Assembly (NCBI GenBank): GCA_017458085.1
Contig: JAFTGE010000051.1
Location: 1-64,000 of the forward strand
DNA length: 64,000 nt
From: Oscillospiraceae bacterium
GTDB lineage: Bacteria; Bacillota; Clostridia; Oscillospirales; Oscillospiraceae
Direction: 5' to 3'
Shown piece by piece: positions 58,088-64,000 of the stretch. The notes beneath the pieces are model-generated. The model was not told the DNA's origin, made no database searches, and saw only the letters and a program-made list of their open reading frames with translations. The first letter of the stretch is position 1. The number at the start of each line of letters is the position of its first letter. Made by a program: the position numbers and the translations under genes.

Positions 58088-58905
58088 GTAAGGAGATTTT
58101 ATTTGCCATGAACGATATCCGCGACGAATACCTGGAAGATGCCCGACAGAGCATTCTGCCCCGCGAGGGCAAACATGTGAAAAAAACCGCCCGGCGCGTG
58201 ACCCGTACCCTGCTGATTGCGGCGATCATCTCCGTCCTGATGGTCGGCACAGCCTTTGCTGCCGGGGTCTTCTCCCTGCGCGAGCGCCGCCCTGCCGACG
58301 CTGACGAGACCTACACCCTCCACTGGTCGGAATCCCCCTCAGAGAGCCTCACCTGGACAGACATCAAATATGTCTTTACCTTTGACGGCCCCGAGGAATG
58401 CAGCCGCGTCAAGTTCAAACCCGGCTGGCTCCCCTTTGAACCGGTGTACTCCACGCCCGATGCCGACGGCTATTATACACGCCTCGTGTCCGAGGGCGCG
58501 CCCGGTGTAGATCATACTTCTTCCAACTACCAGCCCTACATGGTGAATGCTTACTATGTCCCCCAGTTTGCCACCGAGGACGGCGCCATGCTGCTCATGT
58601 ACCAGACGCCGGGTGAAATCACGGAAGAACACTGGGGCAGCGAAACCGTGCTTAAATTTACCGCCAGCAAGCACTTTGACGCCATTGAACGCGATGATCG
58701 TACCATCCCCGAACGGACGGATCACTATTACTTTGTCATCCGCTTCAGCGAATCCGACGGCTACATTGTTGTCACCTGCGGCACCTCCGACATGGAAACC
58801 GTCGAGCACGTCGCCCGCGAGCTTGACATTCAGCCCACCGGCGAGATTGTCAAGACCTCCGACTATGAAAATCACGTCACCTTCATCGACGTTGGCCAGG
58901 GCTGA
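58081..58905 (+). CDS. Membrane-anchored probable anti-sigma factor (second copy)
   Basis: The 274-residue protein starts with an ATG overlapping the end of the sigma gene, behind AAGGAGG. It has a cytoplasmic N-terminus (~40 residues), a membrane helix (TLLIAAIISVLMVGTAFAA, ~45-62) and a 200-residue extracytoplasmic domain with DUF4367-like beta strands. The membrane helix is almost the same as in the 56592 protein, pointing to duplication of the pair. No cysteine-based zinc motif is visible. Sensor input and sigma binding are inferred from gene order. Confidence 0.72.
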   Translation: MLSKEILFAMNDIRDEYLEDARQSILPREGKHVKKTARRVTRTLLIAAIISVLMVGTAFAAGVFSLRERRPADADETYTLHWSESPSESLTWTDIKYVFTFDGPEECSRVKFKPGWLPFEPVYSTPDADGYYTRLVSEGAPGVDHTSSNYQPYMVNAYYVPQFATEDGAMLLMYQTPGEITEEHWGSETVLKFTASKHFDAIERDDRTIPERTDHYYFVIRFSESDGYIVVTCGTSDMETVEHVARELDIQPTGEIVKTSDYENHVTFIDVGQG

Positions 58906-58918
58906 TATTCAAAAAGAA

Positions 58919-58950
58919 AATGCGAGGCGCTTGACTAAAAGCGTCTCGCA
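58919..58950. terminator. Terminator between anti-sigma and radical SAM genes
   Basis: TGCGAGGCGCTT / AAGCGTCTCGCA forms a hairpin (one G-T pair) between convergent genes; it overlaps the 3' end of the radical SAM gene. Confidence 0.75.
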
Positions 58951-59771
58951 TATCCACAGGTGCGGCAGAGCGGCTCCACCGCCCGGCGGCGGGAAAAGCC
59001 ATCCACCAATTGTTTGGCGCGCTCGGTAGAGAGGATATCGTCTAACTCCTGCGTAAAGAGATTGCCGAGGGCAATGTCGCCGTTATGATCCAGGCAGCAC
59101 GGAACAACCGTCCCGTCGCACAGGACGCCGATCTGATCCCGCAGGCCGTAGCAGAAGCAGCTCTCTCCCAGATCTCCGGCCCGCAGGTCCGGCCAGCTAA
59201 AGGTTTCGCCCGGCTCCAGCCACACGCGTTCGGACATTTTCTTTCCCGTCCGGCTGTTCGACCACGGCGGAGGAAACGCCGCTTCCAACAGGCCGCGGAT
59301 TCGGTCGTTCAGTGTTTCCAGTCCGCCCTGATTCCAAAGCCGGAGCTCGCAGAGCTTCCCCGCTGCGGCTGCCTCTTTGACAAAGCTCACGCAGGCGGCC
59401 AGATAGTCCTCCAGCACACCGCCGTCGTTTGCCTCAAAGGATTGCAGGGAGACATTCACCTTGTGCAAGGCCACGGCTTCGGTCAGAATATGCCCCTTCT
59501 CCGAAAGCCTCGTGCCGTTCGTCGTCAGGATCACGCGAAAGCCCAATTCCTGCGCGATGGAGAACAGCGCTTCCAGCTGCGGATGCAGCAGCGGCTCACC
59601 CATCAGGTGAAAATACAGATACTCTGTCCTCCCCTGAAGCTTCATCAAAAGCCGCCGAAAATCCTCCACGCTGACAAAGCCCGGCCTTCTTTCCGTCCCC
59701 GGGCAGAAGGCACAGGCAAGGTTGCATACATTTGTAATTTCCAGATAGACGCGTTTGAGCATAACAGTCAT
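58935..59771 (-). CDS. Radical SAM protein with SPASM-like C-terminus
   Basis: The 278-residue protein has the 4Fe-4S motif CNLACAFC (CxxxCxxC) near the start, the glycine-rich HLMGEPLLHP motif and LTTNGT. A C-terminal cysteine-rich tail (CFCYGLRDQIGVLCDGTVVPCC, read here as VLCDGTVVPCCLDH, then LCRTCGYARRF) fits an auxiliary-cluster SPASM domain. Such enzymes modify peptides, cofactors or proteins. No peptide precursor gene is seen next to it. It is preceded by a separate GH2 gene with its own terminator, so its promoter must lie in 59772-59806 or upstream. The substrate is unknown. Confidence 0.85.
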   Translation of the reverse strand: MTVMLKRVYLEITNVCNLACAFCPGTERRPGFVSVEDFRRLLMKLQGRTEYLYFHLMGEPLLHPQLEALFSIAQELGFRVILTTNGTRLSEKGHILTEAVALHKVNVSLQSFEANDGGVLEDYLAACVSFVKEAAAAGKLCELRLWNQGGLETLNDRIRGLLEAAFPPPWSNSRTGKKMSERVWLEPGETFSWPDLRAGDLGESCFCYGLRDQIGVLCDGTVVPCCLDHNGDIALGNLFTQELDDILSTERAKQLVDGFSRRRAVEPLCRTCGYARRF

Positions 59772-59773
59772 TT

Positions 59774-59808
59774 AACAATCAGGCGGAGCATAGCCCCGCC
59801 TGATTGTT
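59774..59808 (-). terminator. Terminator of the GH2 gene
   Basis: AACAATCAGGCGG / CCGCCTGATTGTT forms a 13-bp stem directly at the GH2 stop. Confidence 0.85.
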
Positions 59809-61501
59809 ATTTCCCCACATCGATAATGGTTTTCATGATTTCCGGTTTGATCTTTACCACTTGTCGGTCATATGTAAGCAGTCCGTTCAGCTCATCCTCC
59901 ACATCGCTGACTTGGGTATACACTGCCGCGGCAAGCCCCTTTTCCTTCGCCGGGCGAATTTCCTCCCGGTAAAGCTTTTTCAGCGCCTGCTCCAGCTTTT
60001 CCGGCGTGTTCAGCTGCTTGTAGCCAAAGCGTTTTTCATTGAAGCAGTGCCCCTCCACAGGATAGACATAACCGCCAAACTCGCTCAGCAGCGTCGCACG
60101 GCCCATGGCATCCGGGCGGAAACGGTACTTGTAGAAGTAAACATGCAGGCTCCTCAGTTCGCCCACGCCTTGATCATGCCAGCCGGAGGCGTGGTCAACC
60201 AAACGGCTCGGGTTGAGAGCGCGCACATAGTCATACATCTCCTGCGCGTCAAACTGACCCCACCCCTCGTTAAAGGGCACCCACATACAAATACACGGGC
60301 AGTTATACAGGTGCGTTACCATGTCGCCCAGCTCTGTCTTGTAGGCTATACGGCAGGCGGCATCCTCCCTGGCAAACAGGCCGTACCGATTATCCGGCAG
60401 CGAAAGTCCCGTAAAGAGGGGCGCCGTAATGACCAGCGGGTTATAGCTCCCGCCGCCGTTTGGCATATCCTGCCAGACCAGCATGCCCAGCCTGTCACAG
60501 TGATAGTACCAACGCAGCGGCTCGACCTTGATATGCTTTCGCAGCATGTTAAAGCCCATGGACTTCATGGTCTGGATATCGTAGATCAGCGCCTCGTCCG
60601 TCGGCGCGGTATAAAGTCCGTCCGGCCAGTAGCCCTGATCCAGTAAACCGTTCTGGAAGTACGGCTCATGGTTCAAACACAGACGCGTCACACCCTGCGC
60701 GTCCTTCTCGACTGTAAAGCAGCGCATGGCAAAGTAACTGCGCACCTCGTCTTCCCCGCAGCGCACGGAAAAATCATAGAGCCGGGGGTGCTCCGGTGTC
60801 CATGCCTCAAAATCCTCAACCGGGATCGTAGCAGGCAGCGCATAATCCGCGCCGCGGAAGCAGGCATAGGCCCGATCCTCGCCGACGATCTCTGCCGAGA
60901 CCGAAACCTCACCGCGGTCAAAGTCCGGCGTAATGCGCAGAGATCGAATATAGCACTCCGGCACGGCCTCCAGCCACACCGTCTGCCAGATACCGCTCTG
61001 CGGGGTGTACCAGATACCGCCGCGTTTGGTCCTCTGCTTACCGCGGGTGCGCTCCCCCGCGTCGGTCTCGTCAGCAACCCGTACCAAAATATCGACAGCG
61101 CCCTCCGTGACGGCCTCCGTGATCTCCGCCTCAAAGGGCAGATATCCGCCGCTGTGTCCCATGACCAGCTTGCCGTTGACCCAGACCAGCGCCTCCTGGT
61201 CAACCGCGCCGAAGTGCAGGATGAGCCGTTTGCCGGTAAAGGTCTCCGGCAGTTTAACCGAACGGTGATACCACAGAAACTCACTGGGCCGAAGCGCACG
61301 ACCGACGCCGGAAAGCTCTGTCTCCGGCGAAAACGGCACGAGAATCTGCCCCTCGTATCGATCCGGCTTTGCCTCCGTATAGCCGAAGGCATAGTCCCAG
61401 GGACCATTGAGATTCAGCCAACTGTCCCTGACCATCTGCGGCCGGGGATATTCCGGCAGCGGGTGCAGCCGGTCAACGACATCTGTCCAGGGCGTTTTCA
61501 T
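59807..61501 (-). CDS. Glycoside hydrolase family 2 (beta-galactosidase/glucuronidase type)
   Basis: The 564-residue protein has the GH2 sandwich domain (WLNLNGPWDYAFGY, WYHRSVKLP), an immunoglobulin-like domain and the TIM barrel. The acid/base Glu is in WVPFNEGWGQF and the nucleophile Glu in LLSEFGGY. It is intracellular (no signal) and shorter than LacZ. The ATG lies 6 bp after the ybaB stop without a clear Shine-Dalgarno, so it is probably translated by coupling. In the usual scr-dnaX-ybaB-recR order this gene occupies the recR position. Sugar specificity is not clear. Confidence 0.88.
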   Translation of the reverse strand: MKTPWTDVVDRLHPLPEYPRPQMVRDSWLNLNGPWDYAFGYTEAKPDRYEGQILVPFSPETELSGVGRALRPSEFLWYHRSVKLPETFTGKRLILHFGAVDQEALVWVNGKLVMGHSGGYLPFEAEITEAVTEGAVDILVRVADETDAGERTRGKQRTKRGGIWYTPQSGIWQTVWLEAVPECYIRSLRITPDFDRGEVSVSAEIVGEDRAYACFRGADYALPATIPVEDFEAWTPEHPRLYDFSVRCGEDEVRSYFAMRCFTVEKDAQGVTRLCLNHEPYFQNGLLDQGYWPDGLYTAPTDEALIYDIQTMKSMGFNMLRKHIKVEPLRWYYHCDRLGMLVWQDMPNGGGSYNPLVITAPLFTGLSLPDNRYGLFAREDAACRIAYKTELGDMVTHLYNCPCICMWVPFNEGWGQFDAQEMYDYVRALNPSRLVDHASGWHDQGVGELRSLHVYFYKYRFRPDAMGRATLLSEFGGYVYPVEGHCFNEKRFGYKQLNTPEKLEQALKKLYREEIRPAKEKGLAAAVYTQVSDVEDELNGLLTYDRQVVKIKPEIMKTIIDVGK

Positions 61502-61507
61502 CGTTTA

Positions 61508-61855
61508 TCAGAACAGGCCGGGGATCCCCATGCCGCCCTGGAGCTTGGCCATCGCCTTGCTGGTCTCGTCATCGGCCAGCTTGATCGCGCCGTTGACCGC
61601 GGTCAGTACCAGATCCTGGAGCATTTCCACATCCTCAGGATCAACGACCTCAGGGTCGATCACGATGCTCTGCAGCTGGCGGGTGCCGACCATGGTCGCC
61701 TTGACCGCGCCGCCACCGGACGTAAACTCAAACTCCTTGGACTCCAGCTCCTGCTGCATCTTCAGGAAGTCCTGCTGCATCTTTTGCGCCTGCTTCATCA
61801 TGCTCATCTGGTTTCCCCCGCCGGGGTAACCGCCACGAAATCCGCCTTTAGCCAT
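61508..61855 (-). CDS. ybaB: YbaB/EbfC-family nucleoid-associated protein
   Basis: The 115-residue protein has a Gly-rich N-terminus (GGFRGGYPGGGNQ) unusual for the family. The helical MKQAQKMQQDFLKMQQEL and the beta region VKATMVGTRQLQSIVIDPEVVD follow, as in EbfC. It is a dimeric DNA-binding protein. It follows dnaX by 18 bp and precedes GH2 by 6 bp. AATATGGAGG sits before the ATG. Confidence 0.95.
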   Translation of the reverse strand: MAKGGFRGGYPGGGNQMSMMKQAQKMQQDFLKMQQELESKEFEFTSGGGAVKATMVGTRQLQSIVIDPEVVDPEDVEMLQDLVLTAVNGAIKLADDETSKAMAKLQGGMGIPGLF

Positions 61856-61873
61856 TGTTATAATCCTCCATAT

Positions 61874-63535
61874 TTATATAAATCTTACTTCTTTAAAAGC
61901 TTTTAACTCATCCAGGCTGCGCTGCTGGTTGGGCTTGTCCTCAAGCTCGGAGAGTATGGCGCGCAGCTCCGTACCGGCAAGCTTACTGGCCGCGGCAGAA
62001 AACTTCGCCATCACATCCTGTCGGTTGAATCGGCCGTAGTAGAATCCCGGCACCACCTCAATGTGCAAAACGCCGTTTTCTATTCTGCCGCGCACGATCT
62101 TTCGATCCGTGAGCTTGGCGCGGATGTCACCGGGAATCCCCTCCACCGCCTTGCATATGGCTTCCCAGCTTACGGACGGTGGCGGCGCGTTTGCAGTCTT
62201 GACCTCGCGCCGAACAAAGCTGTCCTCCGGCTGCTCCTCATCGAACACCGCCGGGTCAAGTTCATCGTCTTCAGGCTTCCGTGTGTCTTGCCGTGGCTCC
62301 TCTTCATAGGCTGCCGGCTCCGGGTATTCTTCCTCCGGCGGCGGGGGCAGCTCATCCTCGCGCTCCGTCCGAGGTGCGTTCACCGTGAACTCTCCCCTTG
62401 CCAGCTGCTCCTCCAGTCTGGAAATACGCGCACGCAGGGCCGAAATACTCTCCCCCAACGTGTTGTCGCAAAGAGACACCAGGCACAGTTCCGCTGCGGT
62501 TTTGGGGTTTGCGCTCCCCCGCATCGATGTCAGGGCATTTTGCAGCGTCTCCATGGCGCAGAGAATTTCCTCCTGCGTCATCCGCTGGGCGAGTCCCAGC
62601 AGCGTTGCGTTGTCATAGCCGCCGGAAATCAGGTTGGCACCGCCCTTCGGCGCAACCTTCATCATCAGTATATCACGCAGCAAAGCGGTCAGCTCCGTCA
62701 ACAGAACCGAGGGGTCCTTCCCATCCATCCACATGGCGTTGAATTCCCGGACCGCCTTTTCCGCAGCGTGATCCAGCACCATCTCCAGCAGCGCCGCCGT
62801 CCGGCGGTTTCCGGCCAGTCCCATCGCGTTATATACCGCATCAAGATCGATCCTGTCACTGGCTGCGCACTGATCCAGCAGACTCAGCGCATCACGCACG
62901 CCGCCGTCGGCCAGTCTTGCGATCAGCTCCGCCGCATCGTGGGTAAGTGTAAAGCCCTCCCGCCCGGCAATCGTCTCCAGATACGCGGCAATGTCCCCGG
63001 CGTCGATCCGTTTGAAGCTGTGCCGCTGGCAACGGGACAGGATCGTAGCCGGAACCTTCTGCAGTTCCGTTGTCGCCAGAATGAACATCAAATGCTCCGG
63101 CGGCTCCTCCAGGATTTTGAGCAATGCGTTAAAGGCCGAGGTAGACAGCATATGCACCTCGTCGATGATGTACACACGCTTTTTCACACTGGCCGGTGTA
63201 AACACCGCTTCCTCGCGCAATGCGCGCACATTGTCCACGCTGTTGTTGGAGGCGGCGTCCAGCTCCACCACATCAAGTACGGAGCCGTCGCTGATGCCGC
63301 GGCAGGCCGGGCAAACGCCGCAGGGATTGCCATTGACCGGGTTTTCACAGTTGACGGCTTTAGCCAGGATACGCGCGCAGGTGGTCTTTCCGGTGCCGCG
63401 GGTGCCGATGAAGATATAGGCATGGGACAGCCGCCCGGACTTCACCTGGTTTTTCAGTGTCTCGGTAATGTGCTGCTGACCGATCACGTCGTCAAAAACC
63501 TGCGGCCGCCACTTACGATACAGTGCCTGATACAC
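61874..63535 (-). CDS. dnaX: DNA polymerase III subunits gamma/tau
   Basis: The start is the GTG at 63535 (reading V-Y-Q-A-L-Y-R), behind AGGGTGGGA. The 553-residue protein has the clamp-loader ATPase: GTRGTGKTTCARILA (Walker A), the zinc Cys set CENPVNGNPCGVCPAC, DEVHMLS and SRCQRHSFK. A Glu/Pro-rich linker (~380-450) and a C-terminal tau domain follow. It loads the beta clamp. It lies directly downstream of the SRP RNA gene, as in Bacillus, and is followed by ybaB. Confidence 0.96.
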   Translation of the reverse strand: MYQALYRKWRPQVFDDVIGQQHITETLKNQVKSGRLSHAYIFIGTRGTGKTTCARILAKAVNCENPVNGNPCGVCPACRGISDGSVLDVVELDAASNNSVDNVRALREEAVFTPASVKKRVYIIDEVHMLSTSAFNALLKILEEPPEHLMFILATTELQKVPATILSRCQRHSFKRIDAGDIAAYLETIAGREGFTLTHDAAELIARLADGGVRDALSLLDQCAASDRIDLDAVYNAMGLAGNRRTAALLEMVLDHAAEKAVREFNAMWMDGKDPSVLLTELTALLRDILMMKVAPKGGANLISGGYDNATLLGLAQRMTQEEILCAMETLQNALTSMRGSANPKTAAELCLVSLCDNTLGESISALRARISRLEEQLARGEFTVNAPRTEREDELPPPPEEEYPEPAAYEEEPRQDTRKPEDDELDPAVFDEEQPEDSFVRREVKTANAPPPSVSWEAICKAVEGIPGDIRAKLTDRKIVRGRIENGVLHIEVVPGFYYGRFNRQDVMAKFSAAASKLAGTELRAILSELEDKPNQQRSLDELKAFKEVRFI

Positions 63536-63564
63536 GCCTGTCCCACCCTTCTGCGAAAAATAAA

Positions 63565-63862
63565 GTGACCCTTGACAAGACTGCACACCCAGCTCTGAAA
63601 GATGTTCTATATCCGTTACGCCGGCAGCCGGCTCAGACCCGGCAGCCTCACGGCACACGAAAAGCACCGCTTAATGCTGCTCGGTTCCCCGCCTGACATG
63701 GTTCACGGGTTTCCGTTGCGCGAGACCGGATCGTCAACGCTGCTTACCGGGGTCAGACGACACAGAACATATCCTCGGTTGGGAATTCATCCCTGCTGTA
63801 GCGGATTGCAGGTTACAGGGCACCGCTGGCTCCCCAACTAGTGCAGCCTTGTCAAAAGTCAC
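63565..63862 (-). ncRNA. ffs: Signal recognition particle RNA (large, Bacillus-type)
   Basis: The ~298-nt transcript's ends pair with each other (GTGAC... at 63862 with ...GTCAC at 63565, and GACAAGGCTGCAC with GTGCAGTCTTGTC). The 5' part holds the Alu-domain sequences GTTGGGGAGCC and GTGCCCTGTAACC. The middle holds the S-domain GTCAGG and GGGGAACCGAGCAGC motifs that bind Ffh. The RNA is upstream of dnaX as in Bacillus. It would form the SRP core with Ffh and possibly HBsu. Confidence 0.92.
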
Positions 63863-63868
63863 GCTCAT

Positions 63869-63897
63869 ATAATACACCAAGAATTCTATTTTATCAA
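63869..63897 (-). promoter_or_regulatory. SRP RNA promoter
   Basis: TTGATA (63892-63897) and TATTAT (63869-63874) are 17 bp apart on the minus strand. Confidence 0.8.
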
Positions 63898-63911
63898 TCT
63901 CTATTTTTTAC

Positions 63912-63951
63912 TTTACAAATAAAAAAAGTGTGCTATAATATAAAAGCTGTC
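63912..63951 (+). promoter_or_regulatory. tRNA promoter with shared start block
   Basis: TTTACA (63912-63917) and TATAAT (63934-63939) are 16 bp apart. The block TATAATATAAAAGCTGTC (63934-63951) is identical to the one before tRNA-Pro. Confidence 0.8.
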
Positions 63952-63973
63952 ATCGAGGCAGTGTATCAAATGG

Positions 63974-64000
63974 GGGGGCGTAGCTCAGCTGGGAGCGTAT
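63974..64000 (+). tRNA. Partial tRNA (5' part only)
   Basis: GGGGGCG-TA-GCTCAGCTGGGAGCG is a typical acceptor 5' strand, positions 8-9 and D-arm. The anticodon lies beyond the window, so the amino acid is not determined. Confidence 0.85.

Overview
The window looks like chromosome of a spore-forming, probably anaerobic Clostridia member of the Oscillospiraceae type. This is inferred from the spoIIAA-spoIIAB-sigF operon, a valS T-box, a large Bacillus-type SRP RNA, clean Firmicutes Shine-Dalgarno and sigma-A promoter signals, and a GC-rich composition (by eye). I see no insertion sequence, integrase, prophage structural gene, CRISPR array or replication origin. Two stretches stand out as accessory: a more AT-rich, hairpin-dense stretch at 48.9-50.3 kb, and a sensor/sigma-factor island at 52.3-58.9 kb.

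Layout. 0-3.1 kb: xpaC-like, telA, a LemA-like protein and a YbaK-type tRNA deacylase. 3.1-6.8 kb: a carbohydrate-binding lipoprotein divergent from a CoA-transferase. 6.8-10.9 kb: an S24 repressor, a small protein, a Y-family polymerase, a YolD-like protein and a phosphoesterase; this resembles an SOS-type mutagenesis cassette. 10.9-13.4 kb: a sugar-permease remnant, then tcdA coupled to a rhodanese-TtcA fusion. 13.5-18.3 kb: a hybrid histidine kinase and a degenerate GGDEF/EAL protein. 18.1-21.4 kb: AEC transporter, cysteine desulfurase and an AttH/tocopherol-cyclase-like protein. 21.5-26.1 kb: polysaccharide deacetylase, an orphan Card1-like (DUF1887) nuclease, and rplU-rpmA-obgE-vanZ. 26.2-32.7 kb: RsiV-like lipoprotein, CYTH, DUF1653, EamA, PcrA helicase and a GH25 lysozyme. 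32.7-38.8 kb: a cell-surface glycan locus. 38.9-43.4 kb: spoIIA operon and T-box-controlled valS. 43.4-48.6 kb: a sigma-factor remnant, trxA and a TrxB-like flavoprotein, glnS, rfbB-rfbA. 48.8-52.3 kb: tRNA-Pro, a hypothetical lipoprotein, a SodC-like protein, an ATP-cone protein and formyl-THF cyclo-ligase. 52.3-58.9 kb: BlaI, an M56 peptidase carrying two beta-helix domains, and two sigma/anti-sigma pairs. 58.9-64 kb: radical SAM, GH2, ybaB, dnaX, the SRP RNA and the 5' end of a tRNA.

Most unusual content. (1) A BlaR1-type receptor whose extracytoplasmic part is two tandem beta-helix domains, beside two sigma/anti-sigma pairs. These sigma genes and a third, truncated sigma gene 13 kb away share an AACC-N15/16-CGTTT promoter. 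(2) A coupled five-gene operon in which a flippase-like membrane domain is fused to a sugar-kinase-like domain. (3) spoIIAB has an in-frame amber codon at codon 6 and no standard start until codon 36. (4) A Card1-like nuclease has its own promoter and no CRISPR or cyclase partner nearby. (5) A TrxB-like flavoprotein lacks the usual NADPH-binding signature.
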